DNA of 64,000 nucleotides from Trabulsiella odontotermitis (GTDB lineage: Bacteria > Pseudomonadota > Gammaproteobacteria > Enterobacterales > Enterobacteriaceae). Both the position numbers and the translations under genes were made by a program. Positions 43,333 through 51,249 of the stretch are shown one piece after another; position 1 is the stretch's first letter; each line of letters begins with the position of its first letter. Under the pieces are notes generated by a model. The model searched no databases, was not told the DNA's origin, and saw only the letters and a program-made list of their open reading frames with translations. The stretch is taken from assembly GCF_001297775.1 (NCBI RefSeq), contig NZ_LIFX01000010.1:62001-126000 (forward strand), in the 5' to 3' direction.

Positions 43333-43399
43333 GTAGGCCGGATAAGCAACGCGCCATCCGGCAATATTGCCCGGCGGCGCTTCGCTTGCACGGGCCTAC
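43333..43399. repeat. REP/BIME between hda and the M17 gene
   Basis: GTAGGCCGGATAAG at 43333 and its complement-type arms (GCGCCATCCGGC, GCCCGGCGGCGCTTCGC, CGGGCCTAC) fill the gap between the convergent stops. The last arm supplies the TAG stop of the gene on the minus strand. Confidence 0.85.
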
Positions 43400-44841
43400 C
43401 TCTGCAGGTCATTCAGTAGATGCTGTATCAGCAGCGGGATCGGCCTTCCCGATGCCACGCTTTTTCCCCCTTCACGCCACAACGCGGTACCGCTGACATC
43501 CAGATGCGCCCATGGGATGTCTGGCGCGCAGAAGTGATGCAGCAGCCATGCTGCTGAAACGCTTATCGCTGCGTTATTGGTAGGAGTATTACACAGATCG
43601 GCAATCGCGCTTTCGGTTTGTTTTTTCAGCCGTGCGTCGAGCGGCAGCGACCAGACTTCATCACCGGACTGTTTCCCGGCCGCTGTCAGCGCTGCGCGCA
43701 GCGGTTCATCCTGGGTCATCAGGCCGCTTAACTCATAACCCAGCGCTTTCACCACCGCACCCGTCAGCGTTGCCATGTCGATGATATAGCGCGTCTGCGG
43801 ATGACGCTGGCTGGCCCAGGCAATAGCGTCCGCCAGTACCAGCCTGCCTTCGGCATCGGTGTTGTTAATCTCAACGGTCAGGCCATTGCAGGCGCGCGCC
43901 ACGCTGCCCGGTTGCATGGCGTTGGGGCCAATGGCGTTTTCCGCCAGCGCCAGCACGCCCATCACTCTGACCGGTAATGCCAGCGCCGCGATGCTCAGCA
44001 TCAGTCCGAGGACGTTTGCCGCGCCACACATGTCATATTTCATGGTGTACATGCCCGCGCCTTCTTTCAGCCACAACCCGCCGGTATCAAAAGTAATACC
44101 TTTGCCGACATAGCTGCGCACCGGGCCGGTTTCCACACCGTCATAATGGATCGCCAGCAGGCGGGGCGGGCGTTCCGAGCCTTTACCGACGGCATGCAGC
44201 AACCCCAACCCCTGTTCAGCGATGGCGTGTTCGTCCAGCACTTCACAGCGCAGGGCAGGGATGTTAGCGCACAGACGTTGCGCCTGTTCCACCACAAACT
44301 GCGGCGTACACTGCTCAGAAGGCAGGTCTGCCAGCCTGCGGGCGGCCACCATGCCGTGCGCAATGGCCTGTTGCTGGCGAAGCTGCGCTTTCAGTACAGC
44401 GGTTTGTTCCGGCTGGCACCAGATGTCGATCTGACGCAGGCGAACGGCATCCGGCTGCGGTTTGCGCAGGCCCAGATCCGTCAGGGTATGTTCAAGATTA
44501 AACAGATAACGCAGCGCAGAAGATAACCCCGGCACGTTTACCGACGCATCCAGCAGCACGCGTGTGCTGGCCGGCGCGGTGAACAGCGGACGCAGTGCCT
44601 GCGTCAGCGCATCGTGTTGTGCATCCTGCCAGACGTTCAGCGGGATCAGCGTAATACGGGCAAATGGCGCGCAGCCAAAGCAGGTGTCTGCGATGGCGTT
44701 TTCCGCGCGAGCCGCCATTTCACTCACCACAGGGCAGGCGTCAAAAAGCGGATCGGCGAGTAGCGGACTGCCGGGCCAGGTCACCAGGTGGCAGCCCACG
44801 GCGTGGTTATCCAGGTGATTGATGATGCGGTAATCCAGCAT
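43396..44841 (-). CDS. M17 leucyl-aminopeptidase-family protein
   Basis: A 481-residue cytosolic metalloaminopeptidase. All metal ligands expected from the PepA pattern are there at the right distances: Lys247 and Asp252 in GKGITFDTGG, Asp270 in KYDMCGAAN, Asp329 and Glu331 in NTDAEGRL. It differs strongly from PepB at 3888-5171 and has an N-terminal domain of its own. The start at 44841 (MLDYRIINHL) is preceded by GAGGAG within the end of the previous gene; a longer upstream reading is not needed. It is third in an operon behind a glycosylasparaginase-type hydrolase (2-base gap). Natural substrate unknown; context suggests peptides linked to the same nutrient. Confidence 0.9.
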   Translation of the reverse strand: MLDYRIINHLDNHAVGCHLVTWPGSPLLADPLFDACPVVSEMAARAENAIADTCFGCAPFARITLIPLNVWQDAQHDALTQALRPLFTAPASTRVLLDASVNVPGLSSALRYLFNLEHTLTDLGLRKPQPDAVRLRQIDIWCQPEQTAVLKAQLRQQQAIAHGMVAARRLADLPSEQCTPQFVVEQAQRLCANIPALRCEVLDEHAIAEQGLGLLHAVGKGSERPPRLLAIHYDGVETGPVRSYVGKGITFDTGGLWLKEGAGMYTMKYDMCGAANVLGLMLSIAALALPVRVMGVLALAENAIGPNAMQPGSVARACNGLTVEINNTDAEGRLVLADAIAWASQRHPQTRYIIDMATLTGAVVKALGYELSGLMTQDEPLRAALTAAGKQSGDEVWSLPLDARLKKQTESAIADLCNTPTNNAAISVSAAWLLHHFCAPDIPWAHLDVSGTALWREGGKSVASGRPIPLLIQHLLNDLQR

Positions 44842-44843
44842 GG

Positions 44844-45797
44844 TTACTCCTCGATGGGGGCGCGAATGCGCGCGGCGTAGGCCTGCATCCATTCGTCGTC
44901 CACCGGTTGATAATGTGTCTTTTCACGTAGGCGCTCAGCGCGAAAGACCGTCAGCGGCTGGCTGGCCGTGGCGACCACAAAAGAGAAGGTTTTGATGTTG
45001 GTGGCAGCGCCGAATTCGCCGTTGCGGTTCATACACACCACAGACAGGTCTCCGGCACGACCAAAGCGCGACATCAGCTTATCCTCCAGTTCGCACACCA
45101 CCGAATCAGCGGCCTGCTGCGGGGTCATGCCCTGCGCCATCCGGCGGACAATTTCATAACTGGCGCAGCCTTTCATCAGATCTTCGCCAACGCCGGTGGC
45201 CGTCGCCGCGCCGGTCTCGCTGTCGCAGTAAAACCCGGAGCCGATGATCGGAGAATCACCCAGTCGCCCGCGTTTTTTCATAAACAGACCGCTGGTGGAA
45301 GTCGCAACGCTCATCGAATGGTGGCGGTCCAGGCCGATAATGCCGACGGTGTCATGCCCGTCATAAGGGCTTAATCCTTTATCGAGCGTTTCCCGGCAGC
45401 GTTTACGGTAATGCTGCATGGCGCGTTCGGTGAGCATCTCTTTTGCCGCAAAGCCCTGGCTGAGCGCCCATTCGCGGGCTCCCTGACCGACCAGTACGCT
45501 GTTATAGCGCTGGCGACTCAGGGCATGAGCGACTCTCACCGGGTTGGCGATATCGACCAGATTGCCCACCGCGCCAAACGCCAGCGTGTCGCCATCCATA
45601 AAGGCGGCGTCCAGTTCTACCTCACCGTTTTCGGTGGGCAACCCGCCGTAGCCCACCGATTTATAAAACGGAAAATCTTCTACCGCCGCAACGGCGTCAA
45701 CAACGGCACCCGCGGCCGCTTTCCCTGCTGCCAGCGCGGTCGCCGAGGCGGCCACGCCTTCCAGTGCCATTCGCCAGGTGGCGATAATTCCCCACAT
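44844..45797 (-). CDS. Glycosylasparaginase / isoaspartyl peptidase family hydrolase
   Basis: A 317-residue Ntn-hydrolase precursor. The autocatalytic site GHDT-VG places the nucleophile at Thr150, and the substrate loops STSGLFMKKRGRLGDSPIIG and TGVGEDLMKG are typical for the glycosylasparaginase branch. Such enzymes cleave the bond between Asn and GlcNAc or related beta-aspartyl amides. No signal peptide is present, so the enzyme should act in the cytoplasm on imported or internal substrates. It starts three bases after the EIIC stop and ends two bases before the M17 ATG. Which amide it cleaves is not determined by the sequence. Confidence 0.87.
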   Translation of the reverse strand: MWGIIATWRMALEGVAASATALAAGKAAAGAVVDAVAAVEDFPFYKSVGYGGLPTENGEVELDAAFMDGDTLAFGAVGNLVDIANPVRVAHALSRQRYNSVLVGQGAREWALSQGFAAKEMLTERAMQHYRKRCRETLDKGLSPYDGHDTVGIIGLDRHHSMSVATSTSGLFMKKRGRLGDSPIIGSGFYCDSETGAATATGVGEDLMKGCASYEIVRRMAQGMTPQQAADSVVCELEDKLMSRFGRAGDLSVVCMNRNGEFGAATNIKTFSFVVATASQPLTVFRAERLREKTHYQPVDDEWMQAYAARIRAPIEE

Positions 45798-45800
45798 CGT

Positions 45801-47120
45801 TTACTCCTGTTTTGCCAGTGCATTGTCCGCCTCTGCGGATGACGTCATTTCTGCGGCGCGATACTGCTTGTCGACAATACGCATGAACGGCAGATAAAGC
45901 ATGGCACCGATCAGCAGATTGAGGATCTGCATCACGCTGCCACTCAGATGCCCGGTGACGATAAAACCACTGATCACCGGCGGCAGCGTCCAGGGGATGA
46001 ACACCCCGGTGGTGACCGCCACTGCGCCAATTTTCATTGCTGCGTACTGGATGGTGACCAGCACCAGCGGCACGAGGTTAAACGGGATCAGCATGATCGG
46101 GTTCATGATCACCGGCAGACCAAACAGAATCGGCTCGTTGATGTTAAAGATGGAGGCACCCGCGCCGAGCCGTGCCACTTCGCGCATGTTTTTACTGCGG
46201 GCAAAAATCAGCATGGCGATGACCAGCGACAGCGTCGCCCCGGCACCACCCATCCAGATCATGTCGAAAAATTGTTCCGTGATGATATGCGGTGGAGTGA
46301 CGCCCGCCTGGATCGCGGCGATATTGTCGGTCTGATTTTCCATCCACAGCGGGCGGATGATCCCGTTAATCATCGAGCCGGAGTTGATCCCCACCGACCA
46401 CAGAATGGTAATACTAAAGACCGTCATCAGTGCGCCAAAATAGGAGGTGCCGTAATGGCGCACCGGTGTGGCGACCACTTCATAAATGAACTGGTGGATA
46501 GTGGTGTAGTGGGTGTTTTCAAACGCGATACGGATGATCAGCACCAGAATCATTACCACCAGCGCCGGAATTAACGCCGCGAAGGATTCCTGCACCGCGG
46601 GCGGAACACCTTCCGGCATTTTAATGACCAGTTTTTTCCGCTTCAGCCAGCAGAACAGCTCGGTCCAGATAAGCGAGCCGATCATCGCCACAAACAACCC
46701 TTTGGTGCCGATCCACTCCACCGGGATCACAGTGATCCCGCCGTTTTCCGCCACTTTGATAAACGGCGTCAGGATCAGAAAACAGACCAGCCCCAGAATG
46801 CCGCACGAGATGCGGTCTTCGTTGTAATGCTCCGCCAGACGGAAGGCGACCAGAAAACCGATAAATAGCGACATCGTTGAGAACACCGCGTTAAACGGGA
46901 TCTCGATAATCGCGCTCCAGCTCTCACCAAAGGCCTGAGACATAAACTGCTGATAGGTCTGGTTGGGAAACGAGGAGATAACCAGCAGGATTGAACCGAC
47001 AATAATAAACGGCATGAAGGAAACATAGGCGCCGCGGATGGCGCCAAGATGACGCTGTTGCGCGGTTTTTGCCGCCAGCGGCATCAGTTTTGCTTCAAGA
47101 AATCCCAGAACATTGTTCAT
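45801..47120 (-). CDS. PTS transporter EIIC (cellobiose/lactose type)
   Basis: A 439-residue membrane protein of the Lac/Cel EIIC family with about ten membrane segments. Family marks are SFMPFIIVGSILLVISSFP near the N-terminus, WSVGINSG in the middle, and GAGASIFNINEPILFGLPVIMNP with the NEP motif near residue 320. There is no EIIA or EIIB domain or gene beside it, so phosphorylating subunits must come from elsewhere or the protein works without them. First gene of a three-gene operon preceded by a CRP-type promoter; the divergent gene codes for a DNA-binding protein. Substrate unknown. Confidence 0.9.
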   Translation of the reverse strand: MNNVLGFLEAKLMPLAAKTAQQRHLGAIRGAYVSFMPFIIVGSILLVISSFPNQTYQQFMSQAFGESWSAIIEIPFNAVFSTMSLFIGFLVAFRLAEHYNEDRISCGILGLVCFLILTPFIKVAENGGITVIPVEWIGTKGLFVAMIGSLIWTELFCWLKRKKLVIKMPEGVPPAVQESFAALIPALVVMILVLIIRIAFENTHYTTIHQFIYEVVATPVRHYGTSYFGALMTVFSITILWSVGINSGSMINGIIRPLWMENQTDNIAAIQAGVTPPHIITEQFFDMIWMGGAGATLSLVIAMLIFARSKNMREVARLGAGASIFNINEPILFGLPVIMNPIMLIPFNLVPLVLVTIQYAAMKIGAVAVTTGVFIPWTLPPVISGFIVTGHLSGSVMQILNLLIGAMLYLPFMRIVDKQYRAAEMTSSAEADNALAKQE

Positions 47121-47169
47121 TGTGAACTCCGTACAAGATCAAGAGACGTTGTGTGTGTTATGTAAAGGG

Positions 47170-47212
47170 ATTATCGAAGAAAGCGGCGAGTGGAAAGGTG
47201 AAACCGCTCACA
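47170..47212 (-). promoter_or_regulatory. Class II CRP promoter of the EIIC operon
   Basis: On the minus strand TGTGAGCGGTTTCACC (47212-47197) matches the CRP consensus TGTGA-N6-TCACA at nine of ten positions. A -10 GATAAT (47175-47170) predicts a start near 47163, which places the CRP centre at -41.5. The leader to the EIIC ATG would be about 43 bases. Sequence match is direct; activity is inferred. Confidence 0.72.
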
Positions 47213-47227
47213 ATGCATTCGCGTAAT

Positions 47228-47256
47228 TAATATAAATCTCATATGATTGGTTATAT
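47228..47256. promoter_or_regulatory. Inverted repeat in the EIIC/regulator gap
   Basis: AATATAA (47228-47234) and TTATATT (47250-47256) face each other around 15 bases centred on CATATG. It lies 18 bases before the regulator ATG and could be an operator for that protein, but the region is AT-rich and chance cannot be excluded. Confidence 0.35.
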
Positions 47257-47274
47257 TTTTGGCAGGAAACGCTA

Positions 47275-48099
47275 ATGGAAATTAAACTGCACGCCAATGC
47301 CACCACTACGCCACGCACGCGCAAATATCTGCAGGAATCGAGCAAAAGCGACCGGGAACTGGCGCGTGAGCTGGGAATTTCAGTCACTACCGTGCGTCGC
47401 TGGCGCAACCGCAGCCAGATTGCCGATAATCACACCACACCGCATGTGATACACAAAGCACTGAGACAAGAACAGGAAGCGCTGATTAATGCGTTGCGGG
47501 ACGTGCTGCGCGCGCCGCTGGATGAACTGTTGTTTATCGTTAACGACGGGCTGGGCATTCCGGTCTCCAGGGCAACGCTGAACCGCTATCTGCGCCCGGC
47601 GCATGAAGGGCGTAAAGAGGGCGTGTTACAGGGGAAAAAAGCGCTGAAAGCGGGCGTGAAGCCGGACACGCTGGTGTTGCATTACCGCCTGCTGGCGCTG
47701 CCGATGGACGATGGCGGCGATCATCACCTGCTGTGGGCGCAGGAGCCGGTCAGCGGCTGGTGCCATGCACGGCTGTTTTCGGGGATCTCTCCGGCACTGG
47801 TGAATCACTGGCTGGATGAAGTATTAACGGCGTGTCCGGCACAGATTCAATGTGTTGAGACAAATCTCGCGAAGTGCTTCACGCTGGAGCGAAACGATGT
47901 GCTGTGCAAAACCAGTGAGCAGGCTGAACCGCAGGCCATCCAGATTAGTGTTCCGCTGGCGGAATTGATCCCCGCGCTGGATGAACCTGACAGCACGGTG
48001 CAGCGGTTGTGTCAGTTATGGAATACCGGCAGGGCGCAGAAAAAGCTGGGAGAGAAAACGCCGCAGGCTTTTCTGGAAGCGCTGCGGCAGGGGGATTAG
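47275..48099 (+). CDS. IS481-transposase-derived DNA-binding regulator (catalytically dead)
   Basis: A 274-residue protein whose whole length follows the plan of IS481-type transposases: a helix-turn-helix at residues 25-47 (SDRELARELGISVTTVRRWR), the linker with LRDVLRAPLDELLFIVND...VSRATLNRYLRP, an rve-like core and a C-terminal LWNTGRAQKKLGEKTPQAF. In the core the first catalytic Asp corresponds to His136, the second to Asn197 (VETNLAKCFT in place of VLTDNGKEFT), and the segment with the catalytic Glu is missing. No terminal repeats flank the gene. It is divergent from the EIIC operon, so a regulatory role is likely. The stop overlaps that of convergent yfgD by 4 bp. Confidence 0.78.
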   Translation: MEIKLHANATTTPRTRKYLQESSKSDRELARELGISVTTVRRWRNRSQIADNHTTPHVIHKALRQEQEALINALRDVLRAPLDELLFIVNDGLGIPVSRATLNRYLRPAHEGRKEGVLQGKKALKAGVKPDTLVLHYRLLALPMDDGGDHHLLWAQEPVSGWCHARLFSGISPALVNHWLDEVLTACPAQIQCVETNLAKCFTLERNDVLCKTSEQAEPQAIQISVPLAELIPALDEPDSTVQRLCQLWNTGRAQKKLGEKTPQAFLEALRQGD

Positions 48100-48455
48100 T
48101 CGAGGATTTCTAAAACCTGCTCCGGCGGACGGCCAATGCGCGCCTTGCCGTTATGCACCACAATCGGGCGCTCGATCAATTTGGGATGTTCGACCATCGC
48201 CAGAATCAGCGCCTCTTCCGGCAGAGCCGGATCCATCAGCGCCAGTGAGGTATAGAGATCTTCTTTCTGGCGTAACAGTTCACGGGCGCTGCGCATGCCG
48301 AGCATTTTCACCAGATTACGCAGTGTCGCCGCATCCGGCGGGTTTTCAAGATAGAGCACCACCTGCGGCTCCACGCCTTTCTCCTTCAGCAGATTCAGCG
48401 TCTCACGGCTTTTGGAACAACGCGGGTTGTGATAAATCGTGACGGCGTCAGACAT
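48096..48455 (-). CDS. yfgD: ArsC-family glutaredoxin-like protein YfgD
   Basis: A 119-residue thioredoxin-fold protein of the arsenate reductase family; motifs are IYHNPRCSKSRETLNLL, with the catalytic cysteine near residue 12, and the C-terminal ERPIVVHNGKARIGRPPEQVLEIL. Two ATGs stand in tandem. The second (48455) is chosen because the AAGGAG site is then five bases away and the length equals that of E. coli YfgD. Arsenate reduction has not been shown for YfgD and no arsB or arsR is nearby. It follows bepA by nine bases in an operon. Confidence 0.93.
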   Translation of the reverse strand: MSDAVTIYHNPRCSKSRETLNLLKEKGVEPQVVLYLENPPDAATLRNLVKMLGMRSARELLRQKEDLYTSLALMDPALPEEALILAMVEHPKLIERPIVVHNGKARIGRPPEQVLEILD

Positions 48456-48464
48456 CATTACTCC

Positions 48465-49928
48465 TTACATTTTGCTGTACGGACGGAAGCGTTCCTGCAA
48501 CTGGCGGAACTGGTCGATACGCGCGTCGTAGCGTGCCTGTTGCAGACTTCCGAGTTTCACCTGCGAGCTGGCGCTGCTCAGCAGGGAAATGGCTTGATCA
48601 AGACGACCCACCAGCGCCATGTTTTCAGCGCGCGCGGCCAGTTCCTGATCACGATTGCCCAGCGCCGCTTCCGCCTGCGCCAGTAAATCCCAGCCGTTGG
48701 TGTCGTCTTTATTGTTAAAAGTATAGCGGTTGAGAAGGGTCACGGCTTCAGCCGGTTGACCGCCTTCCATATACGCGTTGGCCAGGTTCAGCTGCAATAC
48801 CGGATTGTTGCGCAGGTCGCGCGCGTTTTTCAGACGGTTAATGGCTTCGCCGGTTCTTTTCTGCCCGAGATCGATATCGGTCGCCAGATCGAGATACCAG
48901 GGGTTTTGCCCGTCGGCGCTCAGCAGCGGCTGCAGCAGTTTGCTTGCTTCAGCATAATTACTGGTGCCCATCGCCTGTAACGCCCGGCCATACTGGGCGG
49001 CGCGCTGTTCGCGTATATTGCCTTTCGCCCAGTTGTCGAGGAGATCGCTGGTCAGCTGGTTTTTACCGGAATTGTACATGCCGAGGGTTCTCGCTTTCGC
49101 CATGTAGAAATCTTCAGAAGATTGCACGACAACCGGGCGCATCTGGTTGGCGCGGTTACGCGCATCCGCCAGACGGCTTTCCGGCAACGGGTGCGTCAGC
49201 AGCATTTCCGGTGGACGTGTCGAGTAACGGGACTGGTCGAGCAGTTTTTCCATGAACCCTGGCATCGCCTGGGGATCGAACCCGGAGCGTTGCAGCACCT
49301 GGATGCCGATGCGATCCGCTTCTTCTTCGTTCTGACGGGTGAAGCTGATCATCCCCTGTTGTGTGCCCGCCAGCGTCCCGGTCAGCGCCGCCATCCCGGC
49401 CTGCGGGTTAGCCATCGCCAGTAAAATCGAGCCCAGCGCACCGACCCAGGTCAGTGGCGCGTTGCGCTTCTGGTCTTCCATGGCGCGCGCCAGGTGACGC
49501 TGCGTAACGTGGGAAATTTCGTGCGCCATGACCGACGCCAGCTCGCTTTCGGTATCGGCATAGCGGAACAGGGCGGAGTGCAGCACCACGTTACCGCCGA
49601 AGAAGGCGAAGGCGTTCAGTTCGTCGTTGTTAATCAGAAAAAAATGGAACGGTGTGCGTACGGAATAGGCGTGCGATACCAGTCGTGTGCCGAGGCTATT
49701 GACGTATTGCGTTAACAGCGGGTCGTTAATCAGCGGCGCACTGCCGCGCAGCTGCCGCACATAATAATCTCCCATCTGCATCTCCTGACCAATGGAGAGC
49801 GTGCTTCCTGCGGAGGTGCCCATGTCCGGCAACGTATCTGCAGAGTCTGCAAAAGCGGGCAGACATTGACCCAGCGTCAGAGACGCTATCAGCGTCGCCG
49901 CCAGTGTCTTTCTCAACTGCGTGAACAT
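48465..49928 (-). CDS. bepA: Periplasmic metalloprotease/chaperone BepA
   Basis: A 487-residue M48 protease that helps LptD assemble and degrades stalled outer-membrane proteins. A Sec signal peptide ends near residue 27 (LPAFADS). The zinc motif HEISH is at residues 136-140, with the third ligand in NEEEADRIG near 201; TPR repeats fill the C-terminal half from about 310. The start at 49928 gives the E. coli length, whereas a longer upstream reading would pass through the promoter. A sigma-E-like promoter precedes it, which fits its envelope-stress role. Confidence 0.96.
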   Translation of the reverse strand: MFTQLRKTLAATLIASLTLGQCLPAFADSADTLPDMGTSAGSTLSIGQEMQMGDYYVRQLRGSAPLINDPLLTQYVNSLGTRLVSHAYSVRTPFHFFLINNDELNAFAFFGGNVVLHSALFRYADTESELASVMAHEISHVTQRHLARAMEDQKRNAPLTWVGALGSILLAMANPQAGMAALTGTLAGTQQGMISFTRQNEEEADRIGIQVLQRSGFDPQAMPGFMEKLLDQSRYSTRPPEMLLTHPLPESRLADARNRANQMRPVVVQSSEDFYMAKARTLGMYNSGKNQLTSDLLDNWAKGNIREQRAAQYGRALQAMGTSNYAEASKLLQPLLSADGQNPWYLDLATDIDLGQKRTGEAINRLKNARDLRNNPVLQLNLANAYMEGGQPAEAVTLLNRYTFNNKDDTNGWDLLAQAEAALGNRDQELAARAENMALVGRLDQAISLLSSASSQVKLGSLQQARYDARIDQFRQLQERFRPYSKM

Positions 49929-49959
49929 AACCTCAATCCTGTAATGTGGGATGTGCCTT

Positions 49960-49987
49960 TTTGACCGGTGCAAAGCGTGAATGTTCC
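49960..49987 (-). promoter_or_regulatory. Putative sigma-E promoter of bepA
   Basis: On the minus strand GGAACATT (49987-49980) and TCAAA (49964-49960) are 16 bases apart counted from GAACAT, close to the sigma-E pattern GAACTT-N16-TCnAA. The position, 32 bases upstream of the ATG, is suitable. Confidence 0.65.
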
Positions 49988-50152
49988 ACCGTTACTCGTC
50001 ATGGGAGTGTAGCTGTCTGTTAGACGGTTGGAAATCTTCTTTCTGTGACTTTTATTGTTTGTGGCGACGACATTAAAAAGCGGAGTCTTTTTTGTGACAT
50101 TTCGATACAATTCACGATCTGCAATCCCGCAACGCGTCCTAAGAAGGATTTT

Positions 50153-51214
50153 ATGCTTGAGTTGTTAATGCAGTGGTACCGCCGCCGCTTCAGCGATCCG
50201 GAGGCGATAGCGCTGCTGGTCATTCTGCTGGCAGGGTTTGTGATCCTGTTCTTCTTTAACGGTCTTTTAGCGCCGCTGCTGGTCGCCATTGTGCTGGCGT
50301 ATCTGCTGGAATGGCCAACCATCAGACTTGAGCGTATCGGTTGCTCGCGGCGCTGGGCGACATCCATCGTGCTGGTGCTGTTTGTCGGCATTCTTCTCCT
50401 GCTGGCGCTGGTGGTGGTGCCGATCGTCTGGCAGCAGGGTATTAATCTTATTCGCGATATGCCGGGTATGCTCAATCAGCTCATGAGCTATGCCGCGACG
50501 CTGCCGCGTCGTTTCCCGGCGCTGATGGACGTCGGGATTGTCGATGTGGTGGCCGAGAATATGCGCAGCCGCATGCTGACCCTCGGCGACTCGGTGGTGA
50601 AATATTCGCTGGCGTCATTAGTTGGGTTGCTCACGATCTCCGTTTACCTGGTGCTGGTGCCGCTGATGGTCTTTTTCCTCGTCAAGGATAAAGAGCAGAT
50701 GCTCAATGCCGTGCGTCGTGTGTTGCCGCGGAATCGCGGTCTGGCCGGGCAGGTGTGGAATGAGATGAACCAGCAGATCACCAACTACATTCGTGGCAAA
50801 GTGTTTGAGATGATCGTGGTCAGCATCGCCACCTGGATTGGCTTTGTGCTGTTCGGGCTCAATTATTCGCTGCTGCTGGCGGTACTGGTCGGTTTTTCAG
50901 TGCTTATTCCGTACATCGGTATTTTTGTCGTGACGTTCCCGGTTGTGGGCGTGGCGCTGTTCCAGTTTGGTCTCAGCACCGAATTCTGGAGCGTATTCGC
51001 GGTATATCTGATTATTCAGGCGCTGGATGGCAACCTGCTGGTCCCGGTCCTGTTCTCGGAAGCCGTTAACCTGCATCCGCTGGTGATTATTCTGTCGGTG
51101 GTGATTTTCGGCGGGTTATGGGGATTCTGGGGCGTGTTCTTTGCGATCCCGCTGGCGACGCTCATCAAAGCCGTGGTCCACGCCTGGCCGGATGGCCCGG
51201 TGGTTGAGGAATAA
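50153..51214 (+). CDS. perM: AI-2E-family membrane protein PerM
   Basis: A 353-residue inner-membrane protein with about seven membrane segments, belonging to the AI-2 exporter-like/UPF0118 family. Typical stretches are FFNGLLAPLLVAIVLAYLLEWP near the N-terminus, FFLVKDKEQMLNAVRRVLPRNR in the middle and VLFSEAVNLHPLVIILSVVIFGGLWGFWG near the end. Its substrate is not known. The ATG at 50153, preceded by AAGAAGGA, gives MLELLMQWYRRRFSD and the E. coli length. Divergent from bepA; a terminator shared with bcp follows. Confidence 0.94.
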   Translation: MLELLMQWYRRRFSDPEAIALLVILLAGFVILFFFNGLLAPLLVAIVLAYLLEWPTIRLERIGCSRRWATSIVLVLFVGILLLLALVVVPIVWQQGINLIRDMPGMLNQLMSYAATLPRRFPALMDVGIVDVVAENMRSRMLTLGDSVVKYSLASLVGLLTISVYLVLVPLMVFFLVKDKEQMLNAVRRVLPRNRGLAGQVWNEMNQQITNYIRGKVFEMIVVSIATWIGFVLFGLNYSLLLAVLVGFSVLIPYIGIFVVTFPVVGVALFQFGLSTEFWSVFAVYLIIQALDGNLLVPVLFSEAVNLHPLVIILSVVIFGGLWGFWGVFFAIPLATLIKAVVHAWPDGPVVEE

Positions 51215-51216
51215 AG

Positions 51217-51248
51217 TAAAAGGCCCGGTACTGTTTACCGGGCCTTTT
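51217..51248. terminator. Bidirectional terminator between perM and bcp
   Basis: AAAAGGCCCGGTA pairs with TACCGGGCCTTTT around a five-base loop; A-rich and T-rich ends allow it to work for both converging genes. Confidence 0.9.
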
Positions 51249-51249
51249 A

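Noticed and set aside
47275-48099. Active insertion sequence at the regulator gene
   Set aside because: No inverted terminal repeats or target duplication are visible around it, catalytic residues are replaced and the gene ends precisely at yfgD.
48096-48455. Arsenic resistance operon because of the ArsC-like yfgD
   Set aside because: No arsR or arsB homologue is near; the gene is a core YfgD paralogue read with bepA. The same reasoning applies to yffB.
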